A stretch of 64,000 bases of DNA from Tanypteryx hageni (Eukaryota; Arthropoda; Insecta; Odonata; Petaluridae). The translations under genes were made by a program, and so were the position numbers. The DNA lies in contig CM054120.1 of NCBI GenBank assembly GCA_028673005.1, positions 76,567,533 to 76,631,532 of the forward strand, written 5' to 3'. Below are positions 1 through 12,670 of this stretch, in pieces (within the stretch, counting starts at the first letter, position 1; each line of letters begins with the position of its first letter). Below the pieces are notes generated by a model. That model was not told the DNA's origin. It saw only the letters and a list, made by a program, of their open reading frames with translations, and ran no database searches.

Positions 1-311
1 ATCATGGAATCTATTAAAATTGTGTTCATTGACTATGCAGACAATTACGTAAAATGCAATGACAGCTTTTGATGCTCAACTGTTTGAATTACAGTAAAAC
101 TTTACATGGAGTGTGTATAATTATAAAAATGTAATTTTTTAAGGCAATGTAAATGTTAATTTCATTGGAAATAGGCTTGGATTACAAATTATCTTGGCGA
201 GGTCCGTTATTGCTTTATTTGAGCTTTTGTGAAAATGCAGATGGATGAAATTATCGTCGCTGAATGTGGAACCTATTATTCAACAAGGTGAAATTATTAA
301 TTGGAGTAATA
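1..311. other. No gene seen
   Basis: AT-rich sequence with no convincing coding potential. It ends at the TA dinucleotide that flanks the first inverted-repeat element. Confidence 0.6.
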
Positions 312-1716
312 CAGTGGAATCCTGATTTAAGGCTTCTCCATTTAAGGTTTTCCCACATTTAAGGTTGCTTTTTGTGGCCCCGATCAAATCTCCATATAAA
401 TAAGGTATTATATTACCCGATTTAGTGTTTCTCAATTTTGTGAATTGCCTGCATTTAAGAGACAAAATTCCCATTTCTAGATGGACATCACCTCCATTTA
501 AGGAGCGTTTACATTATGCGATGCAAAAATATATTATTTAGTGGAGTTGTAATGCAATAATTCACACTATCCATCAACAACGCAACATATACTGGCATTT
601 TTAGATTAAATGAACTCAATATTTTGTCATGCCCTGTTTTCTCAATTTATCTTTATTCCTTAAGTCTCTGTTATGTACATTACGAAAGTTGCAGTGACGT
701 CATTATGTGAACATGAATTTTTTTCTCCGAAAATTTGTTGATCGATTCCAATTTTGGTTAAAATCAGACTCATCTGAGCATACAAAAGTTCAATAAAATA
801 ATTAACTACACTTTTCTTGTCAATTAACGTTTCCCATAAATTGTACAGTTTATGATAAATTTAAAGAAAAGGTTATTAGCATATTTACGTAATTTTACAA
901 TTTTCGATGTTATTTTGTTCATCCAAAAAAATATTAATTAAAAATTTTACAACTCAGGAACCTCTGGAAATATTTTAATGAAATTCGGTATTAGGGAGTT
1001 TTACTAAAATTGACCATCCAAAACATATTTTGGTTAAAATTGGATTAAAATAACGACTACTTTACATGAAAACCTTCGTGTAGCTTACGATGTACTTGTT
1101 TCAAATCAGGACCCGCTGGACATATGTGGAGTTTTACTAAAATTGATCGATCGATTCCAATTTTGTTTAAAATCAGACAACAATAATGACCACTTTACAT
1201 AAAGATCTACATGTATTTTACAATGTGCATCTTTCTCAATTTGGACACCGCTCGACATGTTTTGATGAAATTTCATATTGAGAAGTTTTACTTAAAATTT
1301 GTTGATGGATTTTGATTTTGGTTAAATTGGATGATACTTATGACCACTTTACATGAAGATCTACATGTAGCTTACAATGTACCATTTCAACTCGGGAACT
1401 GCAGGATGTATTTTGATAAAATTTGTTATTGGGAATTTAACTAAAATTTGTTGATCTCAAAGAACGCATTTGGAAACTGTGTACTCCAACATGGTGTACA
1501 CAGTACACATACTTGTTTATTTCATATAAAAAGCTGTAACTTGACAGGAAGCTACCTATCTGTACTCTTAATATTTGTGTTTCAATTGATAATAATTTGA
1601 TATTAATAAACTGCCATTTAATCTTTTAATTTTAGTCTATCCCCATTTAAGGTATTACTCGATTTAAGGTACAAAAAAATTATCCCCCAGGCACACGTTA
1701 AATCAGGATTCCAATG
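312..1716. mobile_element. TA-flanked inverted-repeat (pogo/Tc1-type) non-autonomous element
   Basis: The left end reads CAGTGGAATCCTGATTTAA directly after a TA (310-311). The right end is its near-perfect reverse complement, finishing at 1716 and followed by TA (1717-1718). A CAG-starting terminal inverted repeat with TA target duplication is typical of pogo/Tigger-like members of the Tc1/mariner superfamily. No transposase is present. Just inside both ends short motifs with the core atttaagg recur. The middle is filled by a degenerate tandem array. Confidence 0.75.
715..1450. repeat. Degenerate tandem repeat, about 135-155 bp period
   Basis: Each unit has a segment with the core gttgatcgattccaatttt, then tttaaaatcaga, then ccactttacatgaagatcta, then a segment ending cttacaatgtac. 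The tttacat anchor falls at 1061, 1194 and 1348. About four diverged copies lie wholly inside the TA-flanked element. No coding function is implied. Confidence 0.65.
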
Positions 1717-2149
1717 TATTTCAAAATGTCAACTAAACCATTTCCCACTCTTTTCTTTTATGTCGAATAATGTATTCTAGGCCGTGCATGCATGCCTGGC
1801 ACACTTCAGCATAAAATCTACAAAATTTACTTTTTTGTCAAAAATTGTGGAAATTTTTGGGGGGTCTGCTTCTATTCGGGCAGATACTGTATATACCTAG
1901 GTAGTTTAATATTGCAACTCACTTTATGGCTTGCAAACGGTAGCTCTTCTATATTATTAATGTAATTAAAAGAGTTGACCAAGCCAGTTTTGTGTGTTTC
2001 AAATAAAAATGGACTGTTTTAAGGTTTTTGATTGTGTGATGTTTTTTTAATGTGAATACAGAGGTATTATAAAGGAGAGAACCTCAATTTGAGAGTTAAG
2101 GGCAAATATTGTTCACGGGAGCAATTTAAATGGTATGGTGAAGTTTTAA
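1717..2149. other. No gene seen
   Basis: AT-rich spacer between two mobile elements. No supported ORF or RNA gene. Confidence 0.5.
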
Positions 2150-2833
2150 CCCTTTTGAGTGCCAAAGACCATACAATTGCAAGCTTAGACAAAAGTGTCT
2201 GAGATTCCTTTTAGCCATTTTGCAGACTTGTTAAAAAGTTTGTATTCTTTCAAGACTTAAGGCTGTAATTTTTATTATGTTTATAAAATGCTACATCATG
2301 CACATTTATCACAAACAACGTCAATTCAGAAAGAATTTAGCATCGAAAAAAGTTACTTGAGAAGTTTTTAGTTTAAAAAATAATGGAATATACAATTTTA
2401 CAGCAAAGAAACTTGACATAAACATCTGAGAAATGCTGTTTTATTTTTGTTTTCCTAACTGGGGTATAATTTAGTTTTAACTGGGAAACTATCAAGTTTA
2501 TACCTGTGTATAGGATGCACTTTTTTCCAAATTTTTGAAGCTAACAAATAGGGTTGCGTTTTAAACACAGGTACTTAATATTTCACGTTTTCTCTCTACG
2601 AAATGTTCGATAAAAAATAAACAGCTCCAAACTAATATTTATTAACCATCAAAGTGTTTTAATTAAAATAAAACTTTTTAATATGAAAAAAGATTGCACT
2701 TTTACAATCAATAATTGTAAATACAAGATATTTCAGCTTCATTAGCCACTCATACTCATACATGGATACTAAACATTTTTCCCTCTTTTTGTACGGAGTC
2801 TTCAGTTAAAATGAAATATTTGATAACTACAAT

Positions 2834-3965
2834 TTAAAAATCAAGCGTCTGTTCATTGAAAAATCTTCGATCAAGAAAACAAATCAAACTTTTCCAACAA
2901 TTTCCGTAAAATCCTAGAAATTCATCATCGGAGTCGTCATCAGTAATACGGAACTCATCATGAACTTCATTTGTTTCTGAAGCTTCAGATTCGTCTGATT
3001 CTAATTTTGCGGTCATCATGCCATTGATGTCATCTTCCCATAATATGTCGTCTTCACTTCCATCTAAAGGATTACTTATGCAACATTTTTTTAATCCTTT
3101 AATTATCGTTTGTGAGGGGAGGTCATTCCATGCTTCCACGATCCACTGACGGATATCTCCTTTATGAATGAGTCGATCTTTAATGACTGTGTGTGTGTGC
3201 CATTCACCATCCAATTGGCCCACTTGTTCTTCAGTGCCAATTTAAACAGCTTGTTAACAGCAATGTCTGTAGCCTGCAGGATCGATTTCATTCTCCCTGG
3301 GATAATCACAGAATTTGTCTTCAGAATGCATCTAAGACCAAGAGAGATCTTTGACACATTCCACCAAACCTTCTTTTCTAAAAAGTCTTGATCCAGTCAC
3401 TGATAACTATGATGCCACAGGGAACTTCGCATTTCGGCATTGTTTTTCTTTTGAAAACTACATACAGAGACAGTTTCATCCCATCAAATGCTAATGATGT
3501 TTGGTCAGCATTGCCTATTTCACTAAGTGGAATATTGAATTTCTTTCTTAATAGTATTATAAAGGACTGTTATGCAATTAATTTCTCCTCATGATCTTCA
3601 GGTAAACATTGACTTATCGTAGTATGTCGGCGGATTGATAAATTGTGTCTTTTGTAGAAATGACGACACCAATGCATAGACGTTTTGAAGTCTTTAATGG
3701 TTAATTCTTTGGATAATCTCAAAGCTCGCGCACCAACAGCTGATGTGCTAACACCCAAGCAATCCCTTCTTGTATCTCTTATCCATTTCTGCAAGCATTC
3801 TTCCATTTCAGGATGGTTTGCTTTACTACCGCGGTTTGCCATTTTGGTCTTCCCCATATATTTTATCGTTTCTCCAGCCTTTCTCCATTTTCTTATAAGA
3901 CATTCACTGGGCCCAAATTCGCGTTCAGCCACTCTATTATCATGTTCTTTACCATATTGACACAC
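2834..3965 (-). pseudogene. pogo-like transposase (CENP-B HTH plus DDE), frameshifted
   Basis: Reading leftward, 3965-3570 encodes a helix-turn-helix region of the CENP-B/Tc5 kind (EFGPSECLIRKWRKAGE, then a W-containing second HTH with FKTSMHWCRHFYKRHNLSIR). Further along, in other frames, come the three acidic landmarks of the DDE_1 catalytic core: NADQTSLAFD, then LVLDAF, then LQATDIAVNKLFK. 3223-2834 gives the usual C-terminal part (IRQWIVEAWNDLPSQTII, then NPLDGSEDD). Several frameshifts and stops separate these blocks, so no functional protein is made. The match to the pogo/Tigger/jerky family is from motif order, not from a search. Confidence 0.8.
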
Positions 3966-4046
3966 TCTTAATTTATAAGTTTGTTTTACATACGTAGTAA
4001 TATTTTAAGAAATTTACCTGCGAATTAGCTGGGTATCGTAAAAGTA

Positions 4047-4805
4047 CCGTATTGCCCCAGATATAAAGCAACCTCGAATATAATGCAACCCTAAGATTTT
4101 TGGAAAGTTTTTCAAGAAAAATACTAAACCTCGAATATAACGCGACCCCAAACAACCTTCAGCCAATCTAATACAAGTTCCTTATTCATTTACCCATTCT
4201 CCTACATGTGAAAGATTACGCCTGACGGTATCTTTTCCTTTTGCATCCTTTTACGATTTAAAATACATAGGGAGTCAGTTTTTGCCTGTCGGTCATGACT
4301 GCAGGCATAACAGTTATCTTTGATTTCTCATTTCTGGAGGAATTTAACAAAATCGATTTAGCTACGACTATTTAAAATTCATATGATAACTTCATCAGAT
4401 TCCTCGGTTAATCTGGGATTTGGAAGAACCTTTTGTCTCAACATGATCAACATCCTTTTTGTCACCCATTGTTAAAATAACGGATGGGTAAAAACTCGCT
4501 ATGGTAGTTACAAAGAATACGCTGACACACTTATAGATTTAATTCAATGACTATCGAAGGGTTCATCCGCCAATTGAACTCTCTATTCTCGCCTCGGATG
4601 CTTCTCAAGTACAATGTAACATACACCTAATGTGTCTACAATATAACAAGTATTTTGTATCTCATAAACAGATGTGTGGAATGTACGATGATTTTTCGAA
4701 ACACTGAGGATCTTTTAAAATCACTAGTACTCGAATATAATGCCGAGGCAACTTTTGAAATTTCATATTTTGGAAAGATATCATGTTATATTCCGGACAA
4801 TACAC
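4047..4805. mobile_element. Nested TA-flanked inverted-repeat element (759 bp)
   Basis: TA (4045-4046) is followed by CCGTATTGCCCCAGATATAA. The right end near 4786-4805 is an inverted version (tatattccggacaatacac) followed by TA. Motifs of the type cctcgaatataa recur near both ends. It lies inside the pogo element just upstream of its transposase. No ORF of its own. Confidence 0.6.
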
Positions 4806-5891
4806 TAGTATCAATGTAATTTTTAATCTTCAAAATGTCAAATAGATAATTGCGGGAACTCAACAGAGGAATAACCATACCTGCCTAAAGTTCAACATTT
4901 TGTTTCTAGATGGCTCTCTACCTTCTATTTCGCCTGAAGCATCATTTAAAAGCACCATGAAAATTATAGTCAATATTAAGGGATGGAACTTCAAAGAAAT
5001 CTTTATCAATAATTGAAATAACTTTCAAATTCAAGATATTTTATTTTTACTGCAAGTTTCACAGACAATCTCAGAAATTTTTAGTTTTTTATTTCGATTG
5101 TGTAGGAGTCACAAAAATCTGCTGCATTTTATCTTCTACATTGCTTTCCAAAGTGTTTTACTATATCCTGTAATAAATAGTTTTGAAATAGGTAAATCTC
5201 ATAATACAAATACTTCAGTAAATTCACTTTTCAGATCATACTTAGCAGAAAGTATATTCGACGGAAATCATCTAATAGAAAGGATATTAATCTTTTATTG
5301 CGACTTATTGTTTATTCCTAGAATTTTAAGAGAAAATCTTCTTGCATCCTTTACACGGGAAGACAAAAAATTCTCAGAATTTTAGCCGAAAACCTCTCTG
5401 CGTCCTATGCGCGGGTGCATCTTATATGCGGGTCTTTATGGTTTGTTGAATTAGTAAGCAACGTGCCTTTTTTGTCAAATTTTTTTATATTCTGATCTAT
5501 AACTAAACATTTTTTAAGTTCTGTTCAAGTAACATTGGCAAAATGTTTAAATGTTGGAATGTTATTTTTATAAAAATGTTGATTAGTGTTAAATATGGCT
5601 TAATATTTATACGAATGGCTGTATATATAGTTTTCTGGCACTCTAAAGGTATCCTAGCCGAGAAAGTTGAGATTTAGGGTTAGCCTTATTCAGAGAAGCA
5701 ATTAAAATTGTATTGTGTAGTTCTTTGCTAATATATATTGTGGGCAACTCATTCGATTCTATTTTATCATTGATAACTCAAGGGTTGTTATTCTGTTTTG
5801 AGAGATATTTTTCAACTCTTTTGTCTCTCTCTCTCTCTTCATGTGTTAATGCCTCCTGTTGGTTAAGTGATTTGTGATTGGGATGAATTAA

Positions 5892-6367
5892 CCCTTTTGT
5901 GGCCATTGTGTGAGATATGTTCCACTAAATTATTTGCATCACATAATGTGGTTATAATTTCATATGCAGCCACTCTCTTGGAACTTTTAGGGACTTTGAA
6001 AAATTCTCTAAAGCATTATTTAACTTTCTATCTGTGCTGTGCTAATTTTCTTGAACACATTGAGAATTTGTTTTTTCCTCAGCTTTTTGAGAAGGGATTC
6101 TTTAAATTTTCCATCAATTTCTTAATTACATCCAAATATTTTATGAAATACTATTGGATTTTTATATATATTTCTTTCATTTTTTAATTATAATTTGTAA
6201 ATCCTCTCAATACCAATTTTAATTTTGAAATTGCTAGTTTATCGTTACATATAATGAGCAATTTTTAAAGTAAGACTACAAAACTTTAAAATTCAAATAA
6301 TTATTGATTCAAAATAATGATTTGTTTGTTGAATTGATCCCAAATTAAAAATATGGCCATGAAAGGG
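5892..6367. mobile_element. piggyBac-like MITE (476 bp)
   Basis: TTAA (5888-5891) followed by CCCTTTTGTGGCCATT on the left. The inverted match ATGGCCATGAAAGGG ends at 6367 and is followed by TTGA, a one-base change from TTAA. Ends beginning CCCT and a TTAA site are hallmarks of the piggyBac superfamily. There is no transposase. It would need an autonomous relative for mobility. Confidence 0.65.
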
Positions 6368-9300
6368 TTGAATCAGAAAGGCAATGTACTGTGCGAATGG
6401 TTAGCCAATACTGCCATCAGTGTTAGTCAAGAAATGCAATTACTACTTCCTCAGTAAATTGATTTCAAATCATTCAATTTTAGGCATTTTCCTGGATATA
6501 AGAATTGGAAGTTAATTAAATAACAAGTCCTAGTGACATATTTCTTGAAATCCGTAATATTTTGTAGTTTCTTCCCTTTTGTCATGCATTTACTTTGATA
6601 ATATTTTAGAATTGCTTTGAGTCTGAATTTCACATGAGAACAAGTAAACATTTGTGATGCTGGATTGCTAAGGTTTTCGTTATAAAATATTTTAACTCGA
6701 AGCAAGGAGATTGTTTTCTATGATGTATAAAACATTTCTGCTAATACTTGCCATTATAAAAAAGTAAATTGCTAGTAGAACTAGTCATATTCATTTAGAT
6801 TTATGCAAATTGTAAGACAATTTATAAAATACTATGGTATGGGAAAAAAATCTTATTATCCAGGTAAATACCATGTCAAGTCATGCATTATTTCATGGAA
6901 CTTAATTTTGGCTAAAAAGAACTTGAGTTGTTAGGAATCTGTTAGCTGAAGTTGCATTTAAGATCTCGTGTTAGCATTTTCAATGCTATTGCTGAGGAAA
7001 CTTAGTAATTTCATGAAGAATTTAATGTTTTTTTACATCAACCATAGTAATTGCTTATTGATACAATACTGTTGGCATTACTTTTCGTTCAGTTCATGCA
7101 GTACATTGCTCTTATGTGCAATGCAGTTGCTTCAATTATTGCAACCCCTTGACCAACAGGTGGCAATTATTTTGAGGGGGCCACTGTTATTTTGGTGAAG
7201 TGTTTGCTTTTGGAATATGCAGCAGAATAAATTGTGTGGTGAAGGCTAATCAGTGAAGTGAAGAACCACTAGAAGTGGTGATAGAGACTTCAGTGCAGAG
7301 TTGCAGCTGAAGTGGCTGAGCAGAGAAGGAAGGGGAGGCATGGCCAAAATTGCTTAAATAAAAATCCCTTAAGTCCAGTGTACTTGAAAAAGTGGCCGGG
7401 AGAAGCTTCTGGACTTCCTCTCTCAAAATTGAAAAACAATAGTTCGTATGATTCTTTTTATTTCATTGCTGTGAAAATTGTGATGATACAATTTGTACTC
7501 GCAACAAAAATTACAATAAATGACAAGGTACAATATTTTTAACAAGAACAATAATTATTTCCATGTGTTGTATCTGCTTCCTTCAAAAAAGGGGTGAGGG
7601 AAAAAAACCCTCACCCCTTCATCCACTCCAAACGTGGGTGCAAGAGCAAAGTGGAGTCTGTGCAGTGCTAGAATACATATGATGGGATGAAAGAGAAATA
7701 TCATACCCAGATGAAAAACTGGTCTGTTAATAAAAGAAAAAATGGCAGCAAATGGAATAGGAAGAACTTGGATTAAAAAGTCATGATTGCTCTGAAAAAG
7801 TTGTATATTTACCCTCTGAAAAATAAATGGAAAACGTCTGGCATATTTAAAAAACAGTCAATTTAAAAAGAATGGTTATTTAAAACAGTTGAAAAACTTA
7901 TTCTAAGTTTGAAATTTCATTGCTCGCAGTATTTTGAAGTCCAGCAGAGAAGTTATTTTAAAAAGAAGTTAAATAACTTAAAAAAATTCAAGATTATTCT
8001 ATGGGACTTGGAAAATTAATCACGCTTCGAGAAAGAAATGGAAAATATTTCCAAAAGATGTCCAACAATTTTTCAAGAAAATATTTTATAGGTTGATGGG
8101 ACTTTACTTTGGAAATTGACTCAATGCATTCAATATATGAATTGACAATTACAAGGAAATTACCAATTTAATTATGTCAATTTTGTCCACAATTTGAATT
8201 CTGAATTTCACTGTTAAGTTGGAAATAATTTTGACATTGCACTTAGAAAAAGAAATGAAAATATTTTGCAAAGAAAAACCTCAAGCAAATTTTAAAGAAC
8301 AGTTACTTTTAAAAGAACAGTTCAAAAACTTAAATATTGGATGGATGGAATTTTCTAGGAACTTATAAAAATGATATTGACTAGCTCCTCTCAAGACAAG
8401 GTGAGAATTGGAAATTTTTACAAAAATTCATAATTGAAATTTTATTCTTGATATGAATTCCGAATTTGACAACAATTAAAATTTTTCATTTTATAACTTG
8501 ATTAAATTTAGTCTCTAGAAGAAAATTAAAGCATATTGCATTTTTCTTTTCTTGCTTCTTTAATTAATTTATAAATATTAATAAAATGCCTGACAACTAA
8601 ATAAAATAGTTTTGTCTAAAGCACCATCCAGGTAAAAAATCTATATCTCCATTTCTTTGATAAGTGCAATGAATTAAGAGCAATCATAAATTACAAAAAG
8701 TCATTTAATCCAGATTAATAAATATTCCCATTCCACTCGCCACCATTATCTGCTTTTGAGAACAGACCAGAATTTGCAATGTCTAGGCATAAAACCCTCT
8801 CTCATCCCATATCCTCCAGCCAAGACTCCACTCAACTCTCACACCCAGATGTCTCTATATTCCAGGTGCAGCTCAGCAGTACTCTCTTCACTCTTCCCAA
8901 CACCATGCACGTCCACTTGCTCTGGTCCATTTTGGCTCAGCAGACACCTTAAATAAAGGAGAAAATTCGAAATGTTATTCAAGTCAATTAGGAATTTCTG
9001 CATAATAATTAACTAAATATTCAAGAGATTTTGTAGAATAATATTATCACTTGTTAACAATCTTTCAATAACACCGGGATTGTTACTCTTAATTGTCCTT
9101 CATGCGCACAATCTATCAAAATGAGTGAAATTTATGGAGCATAATTATGTTCTGCGATTTAATTAGCTTTAAATGGTCACTATCGATGGATGAGCCATAA
9201 TGTTTAAGAATTTCAGGTTTTACAATTAAAATAAATGAAAAATATAGATAAATTTATGTTTGCACATTGGCATACCCGATTTAAATTCATTTTCTTTTAA

Positions 9301-9837
9301 GACAATATTTTTTTTAAATTTCAACAGCAAATTGGCTGTTAATTTTTAAAATGAAAACTAGCAGACTTCGCAAATAAACATTTTTTACTACCAGGAAGAA
9401 TAAATAGTAGTGAATCTATATAAATTAATTTCAAGTCATAAGAACCTCTGGTTATTAATTTAACCATTTAATTTTTTACCCTTATAAAAATATTTCGTAA
9501 AAATCTAAGAAATTTATCAAGTAATTTTCTCACATAATTCCACATTTTAAGCAAGTGATGTGATGGAGAATACCAGCATTTGTATGACCACTTAAACACG
9601 AGGAGCCCACACTAACTTCCATATTGGATGAAAGTAATTTTATAGATATGAGACATGCTCAACAATCAAAGACGATCTCCTTAGGACGTTAAGTAAAATA
9701 AAAGTAAGAAAGGATTTCCCATTTGTTGGAAATAAAGCCTTCAGTATGACAGGACCCTGATATCTCACTTAATGCGGTCAAAACTAACACTATCGCTTCT
9801 GATTCGATCTCACTTCTCTATCTGTTGTCCTTTCATA
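6368..9837. other. Long AT-rich stretch without a supported gene
   Basis: About 3.5 kb with only short accidental ORFs. It includes an 11 bp perfect hairpin at 7590-7618 with a seven-A loop. There is also a slightly GC-richer patch at about 8730-8950 whose ORF has no recognisable domain. I cannot support an exon there. Confidence 0.5.
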
Positions 9838-10855
9838 TAGTAATACCTTGATATACGAAGTAGAGGCATTCCTAAAACTTCGTTTGTATATTGAAACATC
9901 GTATATCGAATAACATGTCTACAAAGGGGGGGGACGTTTCCAATCTTAATAACTTCGCATATTATAACATAAAACTCATCACATTTTTAAAAGGTGGTAA
10001 ATTAAATAACCCACATCCCGGGGAGTGCCGCGAGAGAGGAAGCCCGGAGTGAGCGAGGATTGCGTCATCCCAGCAATAAAAATCCCCGAACCCCAGAAAT
10101 ACATCCAAGAGGCCCGAAAAAATTCCGGGTCGTAGCTAATGGCCCGTTGTTTGGAGTAAAAAACGCCAGGTCTCACGTAAGAAATTGAGGATTGTGGAAA
10201 AAATCCGCATCCCGGGGAGGGAGATCGCTAGGAGCGTGTCGATTCGGGAAAAAATCAGGCAACCTCGGGGATATCTCGAAGAGGCTCGGATAAAATTCCA
10301 TGTCATCGGCGATGATCCGCAGTCAAGAGGAAAAAATGCCTGGACCCGTGTAAGAAATCAAGGGTCGCGGGAAAAAAATCCGCATCCCGGGGAGGGAGGC
10401 CGTAGCGAGACCGCTCGGAGCGCGTCGCTTCGGAAAAAATCTGGGAACCTCGCAAATATTTCTCCAAGAAGCCTGAATAAATTCCGGGTCCTAGCGAATA
10501 GTCCGTAGTTTGGAGAAATAAATGGCTGGACCCGCGTATGAAATTGAGGATCCCAGAAAAAAATCCGCATCCCGGGGAAGGAGGTCGCTGAGAGTGCGTC
10601 GCCCCGAAAAAAATCGTAGAACCCCGGAAAAAAATCGAAAAGGCCAGGAGAAAATTTTGGGTGGTCGGGGACTGTCCGGAGTCGCGAGAGAAAAATGCCG
10701 GGATCCGCGGGAAATTAATTAAATATTCTTCACATTAGGTAGTAAAAATGTTACTATGCTATGCTAATGTTAGTTATATTGCTGATGGCAAATGAAAAAT
10801 AATGTCCAAATAAAAAGTTAGTTATAACGATACTTCGTATATCGAGGTATTACTG
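9838..10855. mobile_element. TA-flanked inverted-repeat element carrying a GC-rich satellite
   Basis: Left TIR TAGTAATACCTTGATATACG begins after TA (9836-9837). The inverted right TIR (cgtatatcgaggtattactg) ends at 10855, followed by TA. This end resembles the cagtaatacctcgata type of pogo-like MITEs common in arthropods (family knowledge, not searched). Everything between the ends except about 100-170 bp on each side is a GC-rich tandem array, in sharp contrast to the AT-rich flanks. Confidence 0.75.
10010..10722. repeat. GC-rich tandem repeat, about 175-195 bp, four copies
   Basis: The anchor cccgggg starts at 10017, 10211, 10386 and 10571. Other shared blocks are aaaaaatccgcatcccgggg, gaggcccgaaaaaattccgg and taagaaattgagg. 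The ORFs crossing this array are side effects of the GC-rich repeat and look non-coding. Confidence 0.75.
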
Positions 10856-11502
10856 TACTTGATAAATGCATAGGGTGGCGAGATGCCAACAAGATAAACC
10901 AGGAGAAAGAATTGCACAAATGTCCCAATTTGTTCTTTATAATATATTTTTTAAACCATTTGAATGCACTGTTTCAACTTTAAATTAACATTCCTTTGTT
11001 GAGATGGATCCATGCAACTTAAAAACAAAACATTTAATAATGTTATTGTAAGTTTTGTTTTTAAATTTAACAATGCCACATTCCATCCATATTATGGAAT
11101 TTTACAAAATCTCTGCCTCGTCTATTAATATTTCAATATAAATAAAACTACTTCTGCACTCAGAAAGCTAGCTGTAATTTTCATTTCAACTATCATATCT
11201 AACAATGTTGAAGCTTAAATCCATAGCTCATGACCTAACATTTTACTGTTTACATTCCCTCCGTAAATAAAAGCCTATATAAATACTGAAGAAACGTTTT
11301 ATCAAGAATGTTTTCATGTATTGCATATATCATTTAATAGAAAAATGTAATTCAAAATTTTCTAATTTCGGTATAAATTTAAACTGCCAAGGCTCTGGTA
11401 AACTTCAACCTTTAAGATATTAGAATTAAATTGTTTAAAAACAATTCAAATTCCATTGCATAACACTTCTTTCACAAAAAGTAAAGATTAAAAAAAAAAT
11501 TA
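10856..11502. other. No gene seen
   Basis: AT-rich spacer between two inverted-repeat elements. No supported feature. Confidence 0.5.
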
Positions 11503-12668
11503 CACCACCTTTTTGAACTTTTTGAACAAATAATTGGTTCTGGAAAACTGAATGCTAAATGCAAATTCACAAAGTGCAAGTCCTATTTTCCCATGAGACG
11601 CAATGTTATTATGGTAGTACAGTTCCCAATCAATCTAAAAAATTCATTTTATCATAAATATGCAGTTTAACAGAAAATAAATGAAAATGTTACATCAACG
11701 TAACAGCAAATGAAAACCTAGCATCATAAAGTGAAAAAAATTCTTTTAATTATCTTCAAAACGTGTAATAGCATTACAAAGTGATTACACTTCTTTTGGC
11801 ACTTGTGCAATTTACATCCAGTGCATTTTTGCATGCAATTTTTGATCCTGTTTTGTTCATTCCAAGGATATTCTTTAATTTAAATTGATGAACTCCTGAA
11901 ATGGAATGTAAGAGTACGTGATGCACAGATGTATTCTTGGGTTCTGCAACAAAGAGTTCCAAGTCACAAAAAAACACTAGCATTAAAAGTGGTAACATTT
12001 CTATTATTAATTATGTTTGAAACTTGTAATGGAAAATCAAAACCTAGCGTAAGAAAGTAATATTTTTCATTTTTTTTCAAAATACCTCACAATAAATAAA
12101 AACAAAGCATTAAAGTGGTAATATTTCTTTTAGTAATCTCATTCAATATATGCAGCAGAAAATCTTACGTTACAAGATGATAGCAATTCTTAGATTTACA
12201 TTAAAAATTCATAATAAAAAATGAAAACCCAGCAAAACAAAATATCATTTCCCTAAATTACATTCAAAATACAAAAATAATAGTAAATGAAAACCTTACA
12301 TTCCAAAATGATGGCATTTCTTTAAATTTTAAACTCAAGTTTTGCATCGAAAATAGTGGCATTTTTGGTGAAGTTCAAACAGAGCTACAATATAATTAAG
12401 TTGAGAGTTATCATGTTTGTCTACTTTAAAAACTGCCAATAATGAGCATTATAAATATAATATAATAATAAGTCCTTTTCTATGGTGCCAAAGTTTAAAC
12501 TGAACTTTGAAACAAAAAAGTAGAGGGAGTCCCGCTTGTTGGCATCGCAAACGCATGATGCAAAATGCAAATAATCGGTGCAAAACACAAGTAATGGTAA
12601 GAATAAAATATTTGTTCCAAAGTGCAAATTTGCGAACTGCAAGCAACGCAAAGTTCAAAAAGGTGGTG
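11503..12668. mobile_element. TA-flanked inverted-repeat element with internal minisatellite
   Basis: A perfect 19 bp terminal inverted repeat, CACCACCTTTTTGAACTTT, starts at 11503 after TA and is mirrored at 12650-12668, which is followed by TA. Subterminal blocks also match in inverted orientation (gcaaattcacaaagtgcaag near the left end, gcaaatttgcactttggaac near the right). There is no transposase. The centre is a degenerate tandem array. Confidence 0.75.
11640..12360. repeat. Degenerate tandem repeat, about 67 bp period
   Basis: The unit pattern is: a segment like atgaaaacctagcat, then acaaagtgatagcattt, then ctttaaattacattcaaaat. The aaaacc-type anchor is seen at about 12031, 12099, 12154, 12222 and 12289. 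Copies to the left are more diverged. The array lies entirely between the TIRs. Confidence 0.55.
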
Positions 12669-12670
12669 TA

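Larger units (their letters stand above)
2497..5437 (-). mobile_element. pogo/Tigger-type DNA transposon, decayed
   Basis: The ends are related inverted repeats: ACCTGTGTATAGGATGCA at about 2502-2520 and, inverted, ACCCGCATATAAGATGCA at about 5415-5434. The left end also forms a local hairpin with a second inverted copy at about 2553-2577. Between the ends lies a minus-strand transposase pseudogene with the CENP-B-like and DDE architecture of this group. Removing the nested 4047-4805 insertion leaves about 2.2 kb, a usual pogo length. Confidence 0.65.
2150..5649. mobile_element. piggyBac-like MITE, split by a nested pogo element
   Basis: The left end is TTAA (2146-2149) followed by CCCTTTTGAGTGCCAAAG. 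Near 5636-5650 lies an inverted partner in which CCTTT and GAGTGCCA are conserved. The right TTAA is not preserved. Outside the nested pogo element only about 560 bp remain, the size of a non-autonomous piggyBac derivative. The right end is eroded, so the pairing is an inference. Confidence 0.45.

Noticed and set aside
3164..3960. Plus-strand frames over the pogo transposase
   Set aside because: The transposase motifs read on the minus strand. The plus frames are their complements.
10185..10722. Arg-rich frames in the GC-rich array
   Set aside because: Products of a GC-rich tandem repeat. They change frame between units.
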